Shown: positions 7,520 through 15,910, counted from the stretch's first letter. The stretch is DNA of 64,000 nucleotides from Methanocorpusculum sp. (GCA_017399555.1 JAFQBW010000050.1:22325-86324), one strand, 5' to 3'. Notes: generated by a model from the letters alone, not told the origin. Numbers and translations are program-made.

Positions 7520-8194
7520 ATGAAGAAAGTAGCTATCCTTGGAGGTACTGGAAATATCGGTGAAGGTCTTGCCCGCCGTATCTGTCTCGGTGAAAAGTTC
7601 GATGTGGAAATCGGTTCCCGCGGTGCGGAAAAAGCCGCAGAAGCTGCTGCCGGAGTCTGCACCTGTCTTATCGAGCACAACTGTACCTGCACAACCTGTA
7701 CCGGAGGTACCAATGCAGATGTCTGTGATGCGGATATTCTGATTCTCTCCCTGCCGTTTGAGAGAATCGAGTCTACCATTGAGACCGTCGGCAAAGAGTG
7801 TTTTGAGAACAAGATTGTGGTTTCCTTAATCAACCCCATGATTAGAAACCCGAAGGAGAAGTACTTCCTCCCGGACAGACCGGCAGAAGGTTCTGCAGCT
7901 CTTGCCATCAGAAAAATGCTTCCGGAGTCTGCCAAACTCGTTTGCGCATTCAACAATGTTGCCGCAAACAAATGGATGCTCTTAGATGAAGAACTGGATT
8001 ACAGTGTTGCCGTCTGCGGAGATGATGAAGAGGCAAAGAAAGTGGTCATGGAACTGGTGGAAAGCGTTTCCAAACTCCGTGCATTAGATGCCGGACCGCT
8101 TGAGATGTCCGCGGTTATTGAAGGAATCACTCCGCTTGTGATAACTATAGCCATGAGAAACGGCTTAAAAGACGTTGGAGTATATTTCAAATAG
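7520..8194 (+). CDS. fno: F420H2:NADP oxidoreductase
   Basis: Moves hydride between coenzyme F420 and NADP, supplying NADPH for biosynthesis in methanogens. The 224 residues begin with MKKVAILGGTGNIGEGLA, the NADP-binding Rossmann motif (residues 8-18), and GSRGAEKAAEAA, the 2'-phosphate-recognition region. VVSLINPM and VCAFNNVAANKWML are further family blocks. A TATA-like TTTAAATACT lies about 30 bp upstream. A CAACGT-N5-ACGTTG inverted repeat further upstream (7418-7434) could be a regulatory site. A Cys-rich stretch (CTCLIEHNCTCTTC) near residues 53-66 sits where the family carries a variable loop. Confidence 0.92.
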   Translation: MKKVAILGGTGNIGEGLARRICLGEKFDVEIGSRGAEKAAEAAAGVCTCLIEHNCTCTTCTGGTNADVCDADILILSLPFERIESTIETVGKECFENKIVVSLINPMIRNPKEKYFLPDRPAEGSAALAIRKMLPESAKLVCAFNNVAANKWMLLDEELDYSVAVCGDDEEAKKVVMELVESVSKLRALDAGPLEMSAVIEGITPLVITIAMRNGLKDVGVYFK

Positions 8195-8250
8195 ATACCA
8201 TACGGGTCATTTGGAGTCTCCCCCACCCATCTTTCGCCCTTTATTTTTTT

Positions 8251-8754
8251 ATGAAACGCGGTCTTTTTCTTGGAACATTTCAGCCCTACATGCATCAGCA
8301 CCGGGCAGTTCTGGAGCAAATTGGGCAGAATGTTGATGAATTGATTGTCGGAATCACCGGCGCTCAGATCAGCCATGAGCTGTATGCTCCGTTTACTGCA
8401 GGAGAACGGGTTCAGATGGTTTCGGCAGACCTGCGGGATTTTGAAATTCCGGTGTATGTTCTCCCGATTGAGGATATCAAGCGAAGCTCCCTTCTGGTTT
8501 CTCACATCGTCTCTCTTGTTCCCGAATTCTCTGTCGTGTACTCTGCAGATTCTCTTGTCAGAAGGCTGTTTCGGGAAGCAGGGTATATCGTGAATTCTCC
8601 CGATATTGATGATTCCACACTGCAGGAGAGATGGTGCCGTCTGGCTCTCGACAGCGAAAAATGGGATGAACTGATTCCAGAGTCAACAAAAGCAGTTATC
8701 AGAGGACACGACGGTATTTCCCGAATGAAGAAGATTGCAGAAACAGATTATTAA
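8251..8754 (+). CDS. Nicotinamide-nucleotide adenylyltransferase family protein with altered signature
   Basis: A 167-residue nucleotidyltransferase of the archaeal NadM type, which joins NMN and ATP to form NAD. The fold markers are MKRGLFLGTFQPY at the start, LIVGITGAQISHELYAPFTAGERVQM at about 32-57, and a C-terminal LQERWCRLALDSEKWDELIP. The catalytic (H/T)xGH motif that normally follows FQPF reads MHQH, keeping only the last His and losing the Gly. The C-terminal SGTxIR motif is also weak (DSTLQER). It may be a divergent NadM, act on another nucleotide, or be impaired. It follows fno across a T-rich spacer, and linkage of NAD synthesis to an NADP enzyme is plausible. Confidence 0.72.
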   Translation: MKRGLFLGTFQPYMHQHRAVLEQIGQNVDELIVGITGAQISHELYAPFTAGERVQMVSADLRDFEIPVYVLPIEDIKRSSLLVSHIVSLVPEFSVVYSADSLVRRLFREAGYIVNSPDIDDSTLQERWCRLALDSEKWDELIPESTKAVIRGHDGISRMKKIAETDY

Positions 8755-8796
8755 AAAAGTGAGAGTCAGGTATCTACTGCTGCCCTCTGCCAAGCC

Positions 8797-8814
8797 ACCT
8801 GCAATGTCGCAGGT
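8797..8814. terminator. Hairpin between convergent genes
   Basis: ACCTGC-AATGTC-GCAGGT lies in the 84-bp gap between the convergent nadM-like gene and the membrane protein at 8839. It could act on both strands, but no long T-run follows, so this is only a candidate. Confidence 0.3.
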
Positions 8815-8838
8815 AATCGAAGACAGTATTTTCGGATA

Positions 8839-9588
8839 TTACTCTCTAACCACAACGTCTGCCTTTTCTGCAAACGGACTTTTGCGAAGAGACAGAGAGA
8901 AAAGATACGGATAACTGCCGCTTAAGTATTCGATGTGCGAAAGCCAGACGGAGGCAAGCGTGCAGTACACGCGGCTGATGTCTCCGGTCAGATGCCCTAT
9001 GTCGGATTTCGGCAGATTCGAAAAGTCTCCGCGGCCGGCGAGTTCTTCGCCTAAGTGGAAGAGAGCCTGCATCAGTTCGGTGATTTTCCCGTGTTCCAGA
9101 AACACCGGGTTTTCCACTAAGCGGAGCAGGAACTCATGATGGGAATCCAGAAGGCTTCGCATCTCGATGAGGTCGGAAATCTCCGGAGATAACCGGCTGC
9201 AGTGATTTTCCAGAACTTCCTGTGCTGCGGAATAGTCCTGCTTGGTCCAGCTTTTGGTTACCGCCAGGACTGAGCAGATGCTCTCTTTGGATTTGTCGCA
9301 GCGGACAAAAAGCCGCAGAAGTTCCGAACCGAACTCGGAGAAGAAAAGCCCAACAATCATTTTCATCTTTTCCTGCTGTTCTTTTTTGGCCCGCATGGAC
9401 AAGAGGCCGTTTAAGATAAGGGTTACCAGCAGGACATTGAGCGGCAGAAATCCTAAGGCATTGAAGATGTAGGTGACCGTGTTGCTCTGTCCGTCGTCAC
9501 CGATTATCAGAATTTTTGCCGTGTAGATGAGAATACAGGCGGCAATCAGAAAGAGGGAGAGTTTCATCTCCCAGGTGAACTTTTTCAA
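8839..9588 (-). CDS. Conserved two-helix membrane protein of unknown function
   Basis: Not recognised as a named family. The 249 residues have two N-terminal transmembrane helices (about 8-27 and 36-63), then a soluble, mostly helical cytoplasmic domain of about 180 residues with many Leu, Glu and His. Such proteins often act as membrane-tethered regulators, but nothing here shows a ligand site or catalytic motif. The start overlaps the stop of the sugar-isomerase gene upstream (ATGA), so they are co-translated partners. Confidence 0.6.
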   Translation of the reverse strand: MKKFTWEMKLSLFLIAACILIYTAKILIIGDDGQSNTVTYIFNALGFLPLNVLLVTLILNGLLSMRAKKEQQEKMKMIVGLFFSEFGSELLRLFVRCDKSKESICSVLAVTKSWTKQDYSAAQEVLENHCSRLSPEISDLIEMRSLLDSHHEFLLRLVENPVFLEHGKITELMQALFHLGEELAGRGDFSNLPKSDIGHLTGDISRVYCTLASVWLSHIEYLSGSYPYLFSLSLRKSPFAEKADVVVRE

Positions 9589-10307
9589 AGAAGTGCCTCC
9601 AAAACCTTCTTTGAAGCAAGGGAGGCGTCAAGAGTTCCGCACTCGATTACCGGGCAGGAGACACCATACCGGCGAACGGCTTCACAGACCGCAGTCATAT
9701 TGATATTTCCCTCGCCAAGTGCCGCGTGAGAATCGCTTGTTCCGTCGTTGTCATGGATGTGGATGTGAGAGAAGGGAACATTCAGGAAGGCGTCAAGAGT
9801 TCCGCACTCGTTGGCATGCCCGATATCCAGACAGAACGGCGTATCTCCGACAAGGGGGACGTCTCCCGTGTCTTTGAGGAAGAAGTATCCCCAGTTGCCC
9901 ATGTTTTCCACGCAGGCAGAAACCCCCGCATCCTCGGCATACGCAGAGATTGCGGAAAGCGAAGTCTTCAGGGCAGAGACGGCTTTCTCATACTCTTCGG
10001 TGAAGGCATAGTATCCCGGATGGAACACGACGGTTTTTGCATTCGCTGATACCGCAAGCTCGATGCTGTCACAGATAATCTCGGTCGATGCCCGGCGGAT
10101 TGGTTCTAAGACAGATGCAATGTTTACACTTCTTGCAGGAGCATGAATGCTGTAGGTAAACGAGTGAGAAAGAAGCGGTTCTGTATCTTCGATATAGTGT
10201 CTTCCGTCATTCATGACCTCAACGTGAGAAGTATGCCCGGCAAGCATTTCGAGTGCCTCGTTAAGTGTCAGAGATGACAGGCAGTGAGTAGAGAATGAAA
10301 GAGGCAT
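9585..10307 (-). CDS. Sugar phosphate isomerase/epimerase-like TIM-barrel protein
   Basis: A 240-residue member of the xylose-isomerase-like/AP-endonuclease-2 superfamily. The blocks TVVFHPGYYAF, ACVENMGNWG, CLDIGHANECGT, HIHIHDNDGTSDSHAALGEGNI and CPVIECGT supply the His, Glu and Asp metal ligands along successive barrel strands. The ATG at 10307 was chosen because the family begins with MPLSFST; a longer frame runs 36 codons further into the regulatory region. A TATA-like stretch about 30 bp upstream (10333-10344) would give a nearly leaderless message. The substrate is unknown. Confidence 0.75.
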   Translation of the reverse strand: MPLSFSTHCLSSLTLNEALEMLAGHTSHVEVMNDGRHYIEDTEPLLSHSFTYSIHAPARSVNIASVLEPIRRASTEIICDSIELAVSANAKTVVFHPGYYAFTEEYEKAVSALKTSLSAISAYAEDAGVSACVENMGNWGYFFLKDTGDVPLVGDTPFCLDIGHANECGTLDAFLNVPFSHIHIHDNDGTSDSHAALGEGNINMTAVCEAVRRYGVSCPVIECGTLDASLASKKVLEALL

Positions 10308-10383
10308 AATAGTATAACATGAGGCGCACTGGGATAAAAAATAATCACTTGCGGATGGTGCGCAGGAGGCACAGGCGAATTTT

Positions 10384-10409
10384 GTGAACACATAATGCAA
10401 TGTGTTCAC
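10384..10409. promoter_or_regulatory. Candidate TetR operator upstream of the SDR-tetR pair
   Basis: GTGAACACAT and ATGTGTTCAC are perfect 10-bp inverted arms separated by six bases. The site lies between the divergent isomerase and SDR genes. Its length and symmetry suit a dimeric TetR-type repressor such as the one encoded at 11339, but the pairing is inferred from position alone. Confidence 0.55.
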
Positions 10410-10543
10410 CAACATACACTATGTCTCTATATTGTATTACAATTCACCTATATCTTTATCCCTCATTGGATGTGAGTTAGAAATAGTCCTGAAACGCTTT
10501 TGGTATACCTTTCCCAACAGCGTATGGGACGGAGGAATTACTA

Positions 10544-11305
10544 ATGAGCAAATTAACAGGTAAAGTTGCAGTAGTTACCGGAGCATCGTCCGGAATGGGT
10601 CACGCAATTGTTGAACGATATGTAAAGGAGGGAGCAAATGTTATTGCTGTTGCCCGCAGAAAAGAGCGTCTTGATGAACTTGCAGAATCACTGAAAGATG
10701 CACCGGGCAAAGTCATTCCTTACGTTGGCGATGTCTCGCTTCTGGAAGTAAACGAAGGCATGATTGATACTGCTGTTAAAGAGTTTGGCAGACTTGACAT
10801 CTTAGTGAACAACGCAGGAATCATGGATGATATGGCAGGTATTGGAGATGCATCAGATGCTATGTATGAGAAGGTCTTCAAACTCAATGTCTATGGTCCA
10901 ATGGCAGCTATGAGAAAAGCAGTCAACATCTTCCTTGCTCAGGGCGGGGGAGGATGTATTATCAATGTTGCCTCAGAAGGAGCATTACATGCATGTGCCG
11001 GTGCGGTATACTGCGCATCCAAAGCAGCACTTGTTTCCTTTACCAAGAACACTGCATTCATGTACTTGCCGCAGAACATCCGCTGCAATGTCATAGCTCC
11101 GGGTGGAATCTCCACTGAAATCGGTGCATCCATGGGCAATGTCAACATGACTGGTGCAGCAAGAGTTCAGAATATAGTAAACCTTGCCCCGCCGGCAGGA
11201 AGTTCGGAACAGATTGCAGGAGCTGCATTCTTCCTCGCATCTGATGATGCATCATACGTCAACGGTGATGTTCTCATGGTTGACGGCGGCTGGAACTCTA
11301 TGTAA
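10544..11305 (+). CDS. Short-chain dehydrogenase/reductase (SDR family)
   Basis: A 253-residue classical SDR. It shows TGASSGMGHAI (NADP/NAD-binding, residues 13-23), the basic residues ARRKERL after strand 2, which hint at NADPH, NNAGIMDD at about 87-94, and the YxxxK catalytic pair in YCASKAA near 152-158. The near C-terminal VNGDVLMVDGGW is the standard closing motif. A strong Shine-Dalgarno sequence, GGAGG, lies 9 bp before the ATG. The TetR gene follows after 33 bp, so this is a self-contained reductase-regulator unit. The substrate is unknown. Confidence 0.88.
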   Translation: MSKLTGKVAVVTGASSGMGHAIVERYVKEGANVIAVARRKERLDELAESLKDAPGKVIPYVGDVSLLEVNEGMIDTAVKEFGRLDILVNNAGIMDDMAGIGDASDAMYEKVFKLNVYGPMAAMRKAVNIFLAQGGGGCIINVASEGALHACAGAVYCASKAALVSFTKNTAFMYLPQNIRCNVIAPGGISTEIGASMGNVNMTGAARVQNIVNLAPPAGSSEQIAGAAFFLASDDASYVNGDVLMVDGGWNSM

Positions 11306-11338
11306 AATAGAAATAGTCTCCCCTCCTATTTTTTAATC

Positions 11339-11917
11339 GTGACTGACAGGCCGGATCGCAGATTTCTCCGTACAGAAAAGCTCATCAAAGCTGCATTCAT
11401 TAGTCTGCTTGCTGAAAAGAGCTTTGCAGACATCTCCATCAGCGATATTGCAGAGCGGGCAGAAATCGGACGCGGTACATTCTACAAACATTATGCGGAT
11501 AAGCATGCACTTCTTTCATCCTTTGAGGAACGTATCAGACAGGATCTGGAACAGAAACCATACCCGAAGTTCATGCAAAACCGCGAAGACTATGTGCGGA
11601 AAAAGATTCTCTACCGTTATCAGTACTTTGCAGAGCACATTGATATGATGCGCTCTCTTTTCGGACCAAACGGTGACGCAGCATTTCAGCAGCGAATGCG
11701 GGATTTTATCTGGAAAGACCTCTATATTGAAGAGGATGAGGTTGCGCTCGTTGTGAGAAGAGACAAAATCCCGCCGGAATATGTGAGTATTATCAATACC
11801 ACTGCCTCCTTTGTCTTTGATGTCTGGCTGAAGAAGGAAAATCCCGAGTCACCGGAGGAAATTGTGGATATTATTGTCCACATGACAGGTCTTGCAAAGT
11901 ATAAAATTCTCGATTAA
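11339..11917 (+). CDS. TetR/AcrR-family transcriptional regulator
   Basis: A 192-residue repressor starting at GTG. The N-terminal helix-turn-helix (about residues 10-55) reads LIKAAFISLLAEKSFADISISDIAERAEIGRGTFYKHYADKHALL, a textbook TetR DNA-binding domain. The ligand-binding half is not conserved with any family I recognise. It lies directly downstream of the SDR gene and is likely to control it through the palindrome at 10384-10409. Confidence 0.88.
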   Translation: MTDRPDRRFLRTEKLIKAAFISLLAEKSFADISISDIAERAEIGRGTFYKHYADKHALLSSFEERIRQDLEQKPYPKFMQNREDYVRKKILYRYQYFAEHIDMMRSLFGPNGDAAFQQRMRDFIWKDLYIEEDEVALVVRRDKIPPEYVSIINTTASFVFDVWLKKENPESPEEIVDIIVHMTGLAKYKILD

Positions 11918-11987
11918 ATGCGTCTGAAATGTCTTCTTTTCTCTAACCTACATATCTTTATACTGTGAAATGCAACATAATCTCACT

Positions 11988-12779
11988 ATGTTGGAAGAAC
12001 TCAGAAAAACCCACGAGCTGGCATGGGGCATTAGCAAGCGCATTCTTATGCTTCTTGGCCCAATCGCCGCCTATGGGATTCTTCTGGTGTTCTTCTGGTT
12101 CGTTTTCCCGCCGCCGGAAGGAGCGGCATTTCCTGCATTCAGTCCACAGTTTATTGTCCTCGTCGGACTGTTAATCGCGTATCTTGTCCCGCCGTTTGGA
12201 AAGGAGACGATTATCCCGGCGGCTCTGATTGGCGGCGCGGCTGTTGCGGCGCTGATTGCCGGAATTATCGGAATGCCGATTGACCCGGCTGAGATTACCG
12301 GATTTCCTCTGTGGGTAGTGGTCCTCGCAATTGTGGGAATGGATATCGCGGTTGCCGCATTTATCACCTTCAACTTCAACCTGCTCTTAAAAATCCCGTT
12401 TATTGGAAACTGGCTTCGCTGGATTATGCGGGGAGCAGACAATATCATCCAGTCCAAGAAATGGATTCGGGATTTATCCAGTGCAGGACTCCTGCTGTTT
12501 ATGTATATCCCGCTCCAGGGTTCCGGGGCAATGACAACGTCAGTTATTGCCAGACTCCTGAACTATCCGCCAATGCTTGCCATTGGACTCGTTACTATCG
12601 GCAGTCTGATGTCGAGTCTGACGGTGGGACTCGGTATCTCTTCGATTATCAAGCTCTGGGAAGTAAATCCGCTGCTTGCAGTCCTTGAAGTGATTGCAAT
12701 TCTGGGATTCATTGTTCTCGTTGCGGTTTCCTGGAGTAAGATTGTCCGCAAAATCGGACAGATGCAGAATAAGAAATGA
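11988..12779 (+). CDS. Small multidrug export-like membrane protein (first copy)
   Basis: A 263-residue integral membrane protein resembling the Sm_multidrug_ex family (PF06695). It has about six or seven helices with PPFGKETIIPAALI after helix 2, AFITFNFNLLLKIPFIGNWL in the middle and MYIPLQGSGAMTTSVIARLL near residue 165. The start at 11988 was chosen because a TATA-like CTTTATAC lies about 30 bp before it; an in-frame ATG at 11970 would add six residues. The stop overlaps the start of the next, related gene. Transport has not been shown for most members. Confidence 0.72.
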   Translation: MLEELRKTHELAWGISKRILMLLGPIAAYGILLVFFWFVFPPPEGAAFPAFSPQFIVLVGLLIAYLVPPFGKETIIPAALIGGAAVAALIAGIIGMPIDPAEITGFPLWVVVLAIVGMDIAVAAFITFNFNLLLKIPFIGNWLRWIMRGADNIIQSKKWIRDLSSAGLLLFMYIPLQGSGAMTTSVIARLLNYPPMLAIGLVTIGSLMSSLTVGLGISSIIKLWEVNPLLAVLEVIAILGFIVLVAVSWSKIVRKIGQMQNKK

Positions 12780-13456
12780 GCGAGGCAAAACTCTATAAAC
12801 CGGATTTATCCATCCGTCTTATTTTTTCCCTGGGCATTATTGCCGTCCTTGTTCTCTGGGTTGTTCTGCTGTTTTTCCTCTTCGGCGGCGGTCAGCTTGC
12901 AGTGTTTCTGGGACTCTTCGGCATCTATTTCGCCCCCGGATTCGGAAAGGAAAGTATTATTCCAATTCTTTTAGCCGCAGGATGCCCGCTGTGGGTGATT
13001 ATCTCCGGCGTGATTATCCTGGATATGGTGCTTGCAGTCCTTATCGCCTTTAACTTCGATTTGCTCTTAAAAGTCCCGCTTCTGGGACGGGTGCTGTCTC
13101 ATTTCACGACCAAGACCGCAACGCTTCTCAAAGAGCACCGCTGGATTGTCGGACTGGAAGGTATCGGGCTGTTTTTGTTTATGTACATCCCGTTTATGGG
13201 TTCGAGTGCGATTAATACGGCACTTATCGGAAGAATTCTCGCCATTCACCCGAAAGTGCTTCTGCCGATTATTTTTGCCGGAAGTGCCGGCGCAACCTTA
13301 ACGGTTGCTGTCGGCATGCAGGCGATTATCAATCTCTGGTTTGTAAATCCGTGGTATGCGGTAGCGGCTGTTGCCGGAGTTGCGGCAGTTGTGTTTATTC
13401 TCTGGAAACTCTGGCAGAAGCATGTCGCCGCCAGATTCGAAAAGGATAGAAAATAA
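12776..13456 (+). CDS. Small multidrug export-like membrane protein (second copy)
   Basis: A 226-residue paralogue of the preceding protein, overlapping it by ATGA. It keeps the marker motifs: FAPGFGKESIIPILLAAG, AFNFDLLLKVPLLGRVL and MYIPFMGSSAINTALIGRIL. The pair probably works as a hetero-oligomer, since fused translation and matching topology are kept. The C-terminus is basic (KHVAARFEKDRK) and cytoplasmic. Confidence 0.72.
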   Translation: MSEAKLYKPDLSIRLIFSLGIIAVLVLWVVLLFFLFGGGQLAVFLGLFGIYFAPGFGKESIIPILLAAGCPLWVIISGVIILDMVLAVLIAFNFDLLLKVPLLGRVLSHFTTKTATLLKEHRWIVGLEGIGLFLFMYIPFMGSSAINTALIGRILAIHPKVLLPIIFAGSAGATLTVAVGMQAIINLWFVNPWYAVAAVAGVAAVVFILWKLWQKHVAARFEKDRK

Positions 13457-13481
13457 GAGAAAGATTATATTATCTGAAACA

Positions 13482-13496
13482 CTTACATTATGTAAG
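13482..13496 (+). promoter_or_regulatory. Operator palindrome of the ArsR-type regulator gene
   Basis: CTTACATTATGTAAG is a perfect 7-bp-arm palindrome. It lies 14-28 bp before the ATG at 13510 and just downstream of the TATA-like TTATATTA at 13465-13472, so over the likely transcription start. The core CTTAC-N5-GTAAG matches the hsp20 operator. Confidence 0.68.
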
Positions 13497-13509
13497 CAGG
13501 TAATTAAAC

Positions 13510-14163
13510 ATGTTTGAACAGGAACATATCGCCCAGCTTCTCGACATCCTGGGAAACCGGAACAGAAGACGTATTATTGAGCTTCTGCGGTACAAGCCAT
13601 GTTTTGTTACAGAAATATCCGACCGGCTTTTGCTGAACCCGAAGACGGTCATTGAACATCTGGCACTGATGCAGAAGGAGGATGTGGTCTCGTTCTATCA
13701 GGATGAGAAACGCAGGAAATATTATTATCTGATTCAGGACTTCAGGCTGTCTGTCGAGATGCAGCCGAAAGAGGATCCGGTGCAGGCTGCAGAGGAGAAA
13801 AAGGAGGAAGAGACGTTCCAGATTCTGCCGCTGATGGATAAAATCGGACAGATTAAGAGTCTGCTTGATGCCCGCGAGAAGCTTATCGAGCATCTGGATG
13901 CGGTAGAGAAGGATATTGATGATAAGATGGAGGAGGTAATGACCGGCGGCCGGGATGTTTTGAAGAACAACCTGGAAGCAGAGATTCTCCTCTCGCTGAT
14001 TTACTCTCCGCTGACACCGATTGAAATATCCGATACAATCGGCCGCAGTATTCCGGATGTAACAGCCTCCCTTCGCTCGCTTGCATCACAGGGATATCTG
14101 GAAGCACATGCCGGCAGATACTCGCTGATCGAACCAAAGAAGCCGGCGGCAAAGATGCTCTGA
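13510..14163 (+). CDS. ArsR-type winged-helix regulator, candidate heat-shock repressor
   Basis: A 217-residue regulator. Residues 7-75 form an ArsR-like winged helix (LLDILGNRNRRRIIELLRYKPCFVTEISDRLLLNPKTVIEHLALM, then the wing FYQDEKRRKYYYLI). A coiled-coil-like acidic middle (about 85-145) and a second helix-turn-helix-like region (LIYSPLTPIEISDTIGRSIPDVTASLRSLASQGYL, about 160-195) follow. Size and architecture resemble the archaeal heat-shock regulators Phr and HSR1. Its promoter carries the same CTTAC-N5-GTAAG site as hsp20, which suggests autoregulation and control of hsp20. The specific identity is inference. Confidence 0.8.
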   Translation: MFEQEHIAQLLDILGNRNRRRIIELLRYKPCFVTEISDRLLLNPKTVIEHLALMQKEDVVSFYQDEKRRKYYYLIQDFRLSVEMQPKEDPVQAAEEKKEEETFQILPLMDKIGQIKSLLDAREKLIEHLDAVEKDIDDKMEEVMTGGRDVLKNNLEAEILLSLIYSPLTPIEISDTIGRSIPDVTASLRSLASQGYLEAHAGRYSLIEPKKPAAKML

Positions 14164-14588
14164 TGGAAGTAACCGAGGTCATCCACTGCCGCGGTCATGA
14201 AAATGTCCGGGCATTCCATAAGAGTACGTTTGAGATTACCAAAGAGACCGAACTCTCGCCGAAAGGTGACTGTATTATTGCAGTCGGCGCAGACAAAGGC
14301 GCGGCTGATTTGTCCCCGGAGTTTCGGGAACTGATGGCAAAGGAAGGCTCCCGGCTGACCGCAGTGTTTTCTGCCGGAGGCATCACCGCAACGGTTACCG
14401 CAGACGGGGGAGCAGGTATCTGCCTGACGCATCCAACCGACCTTGTCTGGCGGCGAAGCTCGTTTGTGTGCCCCAGAACCATTGGTGTCTATGCAGATGC
14501 AACCGCAGCTCTTCTGCCGCGGGAGTTAATTGCAGTACTGCAGACCGGCGCGGAAATGACCGTGACGCTTACGGTCTCTGCTGAATAA
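14163..14588 (+). CDS. DUF371 domain protein
   Basis: A 141-residue archaeal protein of unknown function, recognised by MEVTEVIHCRGHENVRAFHKSTFEITKE at the start and by GDCIIAVGADKGAADLSPEFRELM near residues 36-60. The rest is beta-rich with no Cys or obvious catalytic set. The start overlaps the TGA stop of the regulator gene (TGATG), so the two are co-translated. A role in the stress regulon is possible but unproven. Confidence 0.75.
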   Translation: MEVTEVIHCRGHENVRAFHKSTFEITKETELSPKGDCIIAVGADKGAADLSPEFRELMAKEGSRLTAVFSAGGITATVTADGGAGICLTHPTDLVWRRSSFVCPRTIGVYADATAALLPRELIAVLQTGAEMTVTLTVSAE

Positions 14589-14630
14589 TATTTGGAGAAA
14601 AGAGAGAAGGAAGGGGTGAGGCAGATCCCC

Positions 14631-15605
14631 TTAATTCTGCATTTTTATCTGCTGGCCTTTTATCATCGGGTAACTGACCAGCATGTCGGAATCAAGGTCT
14701 TCTTTGTGCATATCAACAGCTGAGATCTGACTGTTTTCATAGGTGGTGTAGTAGAAGATTCCTTTATCCGTGTTACAGCATGAGGTATAGATGGTATATT
14801 CGTATTTATCCTGTCCCAGATGTACTAAACCGCGCTGCTGTGCAACGGAACCTAAAATCTGGAAGAACTGACTGATGCTTTCCGATTCGGATGTGCCCGA
14901 TACGGAATTGAGACGGGTGAAAGCAGCTTTGATGAACCGGGAGTTGGAGGAAAGGTCTCCGGGGAGACCAATTGCCCCCATACCCCGGCTGTAGGTTTCG
15001 AGAGTGAGGTGTGGAGAGAAAGAGTTTGTCGGAGGATTGGACGAGAGTGACATGCAGTTGTTTAAGGAGAACATCTGCATGTCGAATGTCGGGTTGTTGG
15101 TCATTACATGGACCGGGTTTTCGTAGACTTTCAGGCCTTCCCTGACAGATTCCACAACAATTGCGGAACTGCGGTCGGCAATCATCCAGTGGAGCGGGGA
15201 GAGTGGTAAGGTATCGCTGAAGGGGAGGGCTATGATATTGATATTGGCGAGGATGGATTTGGCTTCGGACACACTTGAGCACTGGCCGAGAATGTACGGT
15301 ATCAGTTCGAAGGGTGTGATGTTCTTTTTGCCGGGTACTTCCGGTTTATAGTCGGCGTTTCCCGGGAAGTTGAGTCCGGCAATCCCGAGTCCCTTTTCGT
15401 TTACGGCATCATAGTAGAGCGGGTAGTTGTCTACTACAAAGGCAACACCGATTATGGCATAGTGGGAGGTCATTTCCTCGGATTTGCGAAACGTAAACGG
15501 ATAGTTCCTCGGGGTGACCGTGATAGTCTCGTTGTACGAGTACTCAAGGTCGAGGTTGCGTCCGAAGTAGTGGTCGGCAGTTTGGTAATCCAAGGCGGTA
15601 CACAT
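14631..15605 (-). CDS. Choloylglycine hydrolase family protein (bile salt hydrolase-like)
   Basis: An Ntn-hydrolase of 324 residues that in its best-known form removes glycine or taurine from bile salts. Met removal exposes the nucleophile Cys2 (MCTALDY). GRNLDLEY supplies Arg16 and Asp19, AGLNFPGNADY the Asn near 82, VMTNNPTFD the Asn near 171, and SSNSRFIKAAF the late Arg near 224. No signal peptide is present, as in gut bacterial enzymes. The start is fixed by AGGAG nine bases upstream and a TATA-like ATATTTATATTC further up. The flanking AT-rich DNA and close match to Firmicutes motifs suggest transfer. Penicillin V acylase is the main alternative activity. Confidence 0.88.
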   Translation of the reverse strand: MCTALDYQTADHYFGRNLDLEYSYNETITVTPRNYPFTFRKSEEMTSHYAIIGVAFVVDNYPLYYDAVNEKGLGIAGLNFPGNADYKPEVPGKKNITPFELIPYILGQCSSVSEAKSILANINIIALPFSDTLPLSPLHWMIADRSSAIVVESVREGLKVYENPVHVMTNNPTFDMQMFSLNNCMSLSSNPPTNSFSPHLTLETYSRGMGAIGLPGDLSSNSRFIKAAFTRLNSVSGTSESESISQFFQILGSVAQQRGLVHLGQDKYEYTIYTSCCNTDKGIFYYTTYENSQISAVDMHKEDLDSDMLVSYPMIKGQQIKMQN

Positions 15606-15910
15606 GGCTTTTACTCCTATCTGGATGGTTCTTTTTTGTTACAGGTTGGTTGTTCCTGCAAATAATTCATAGGATTTCTGAATATAAATATTTACGAATC
15701 GGGATACTTTTTCGGTCGAGGTATTTTTGATATTTTGCCGTTTTTGCCGATATTTCCACGAATTAATTTTCAAAATAATTTTTAATTTACATGGTGTTTG
15801 GATGGGCTTTAGGGAGGATTTTTTCATTCCTGCCGCAACCAAAAAAGTACCGGAGACAGGAAAGCTCAATAAAGTTTTCAAAAAAGTGAGGTTCTGAGAA
15901 ATCCCCGTAA
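15606..15910. other. AT-rich intergenic region upstream of the bile-salt-hydrolase-like gene
   Basis: About 305 bp without a gene. The right half holds long A/T tracts and no ORF worth keeping. The left end contains the promoter of the hydrolase gene: on the minus strand a TATA-like AAATATTTATATTC at about 15679-15692 and AGGAG near 15615. Its composition is clearly more AT-rich than the neighbouring coding DNA, which fits insertion of a foreign gene with its promoter. Confidence 0.45.
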
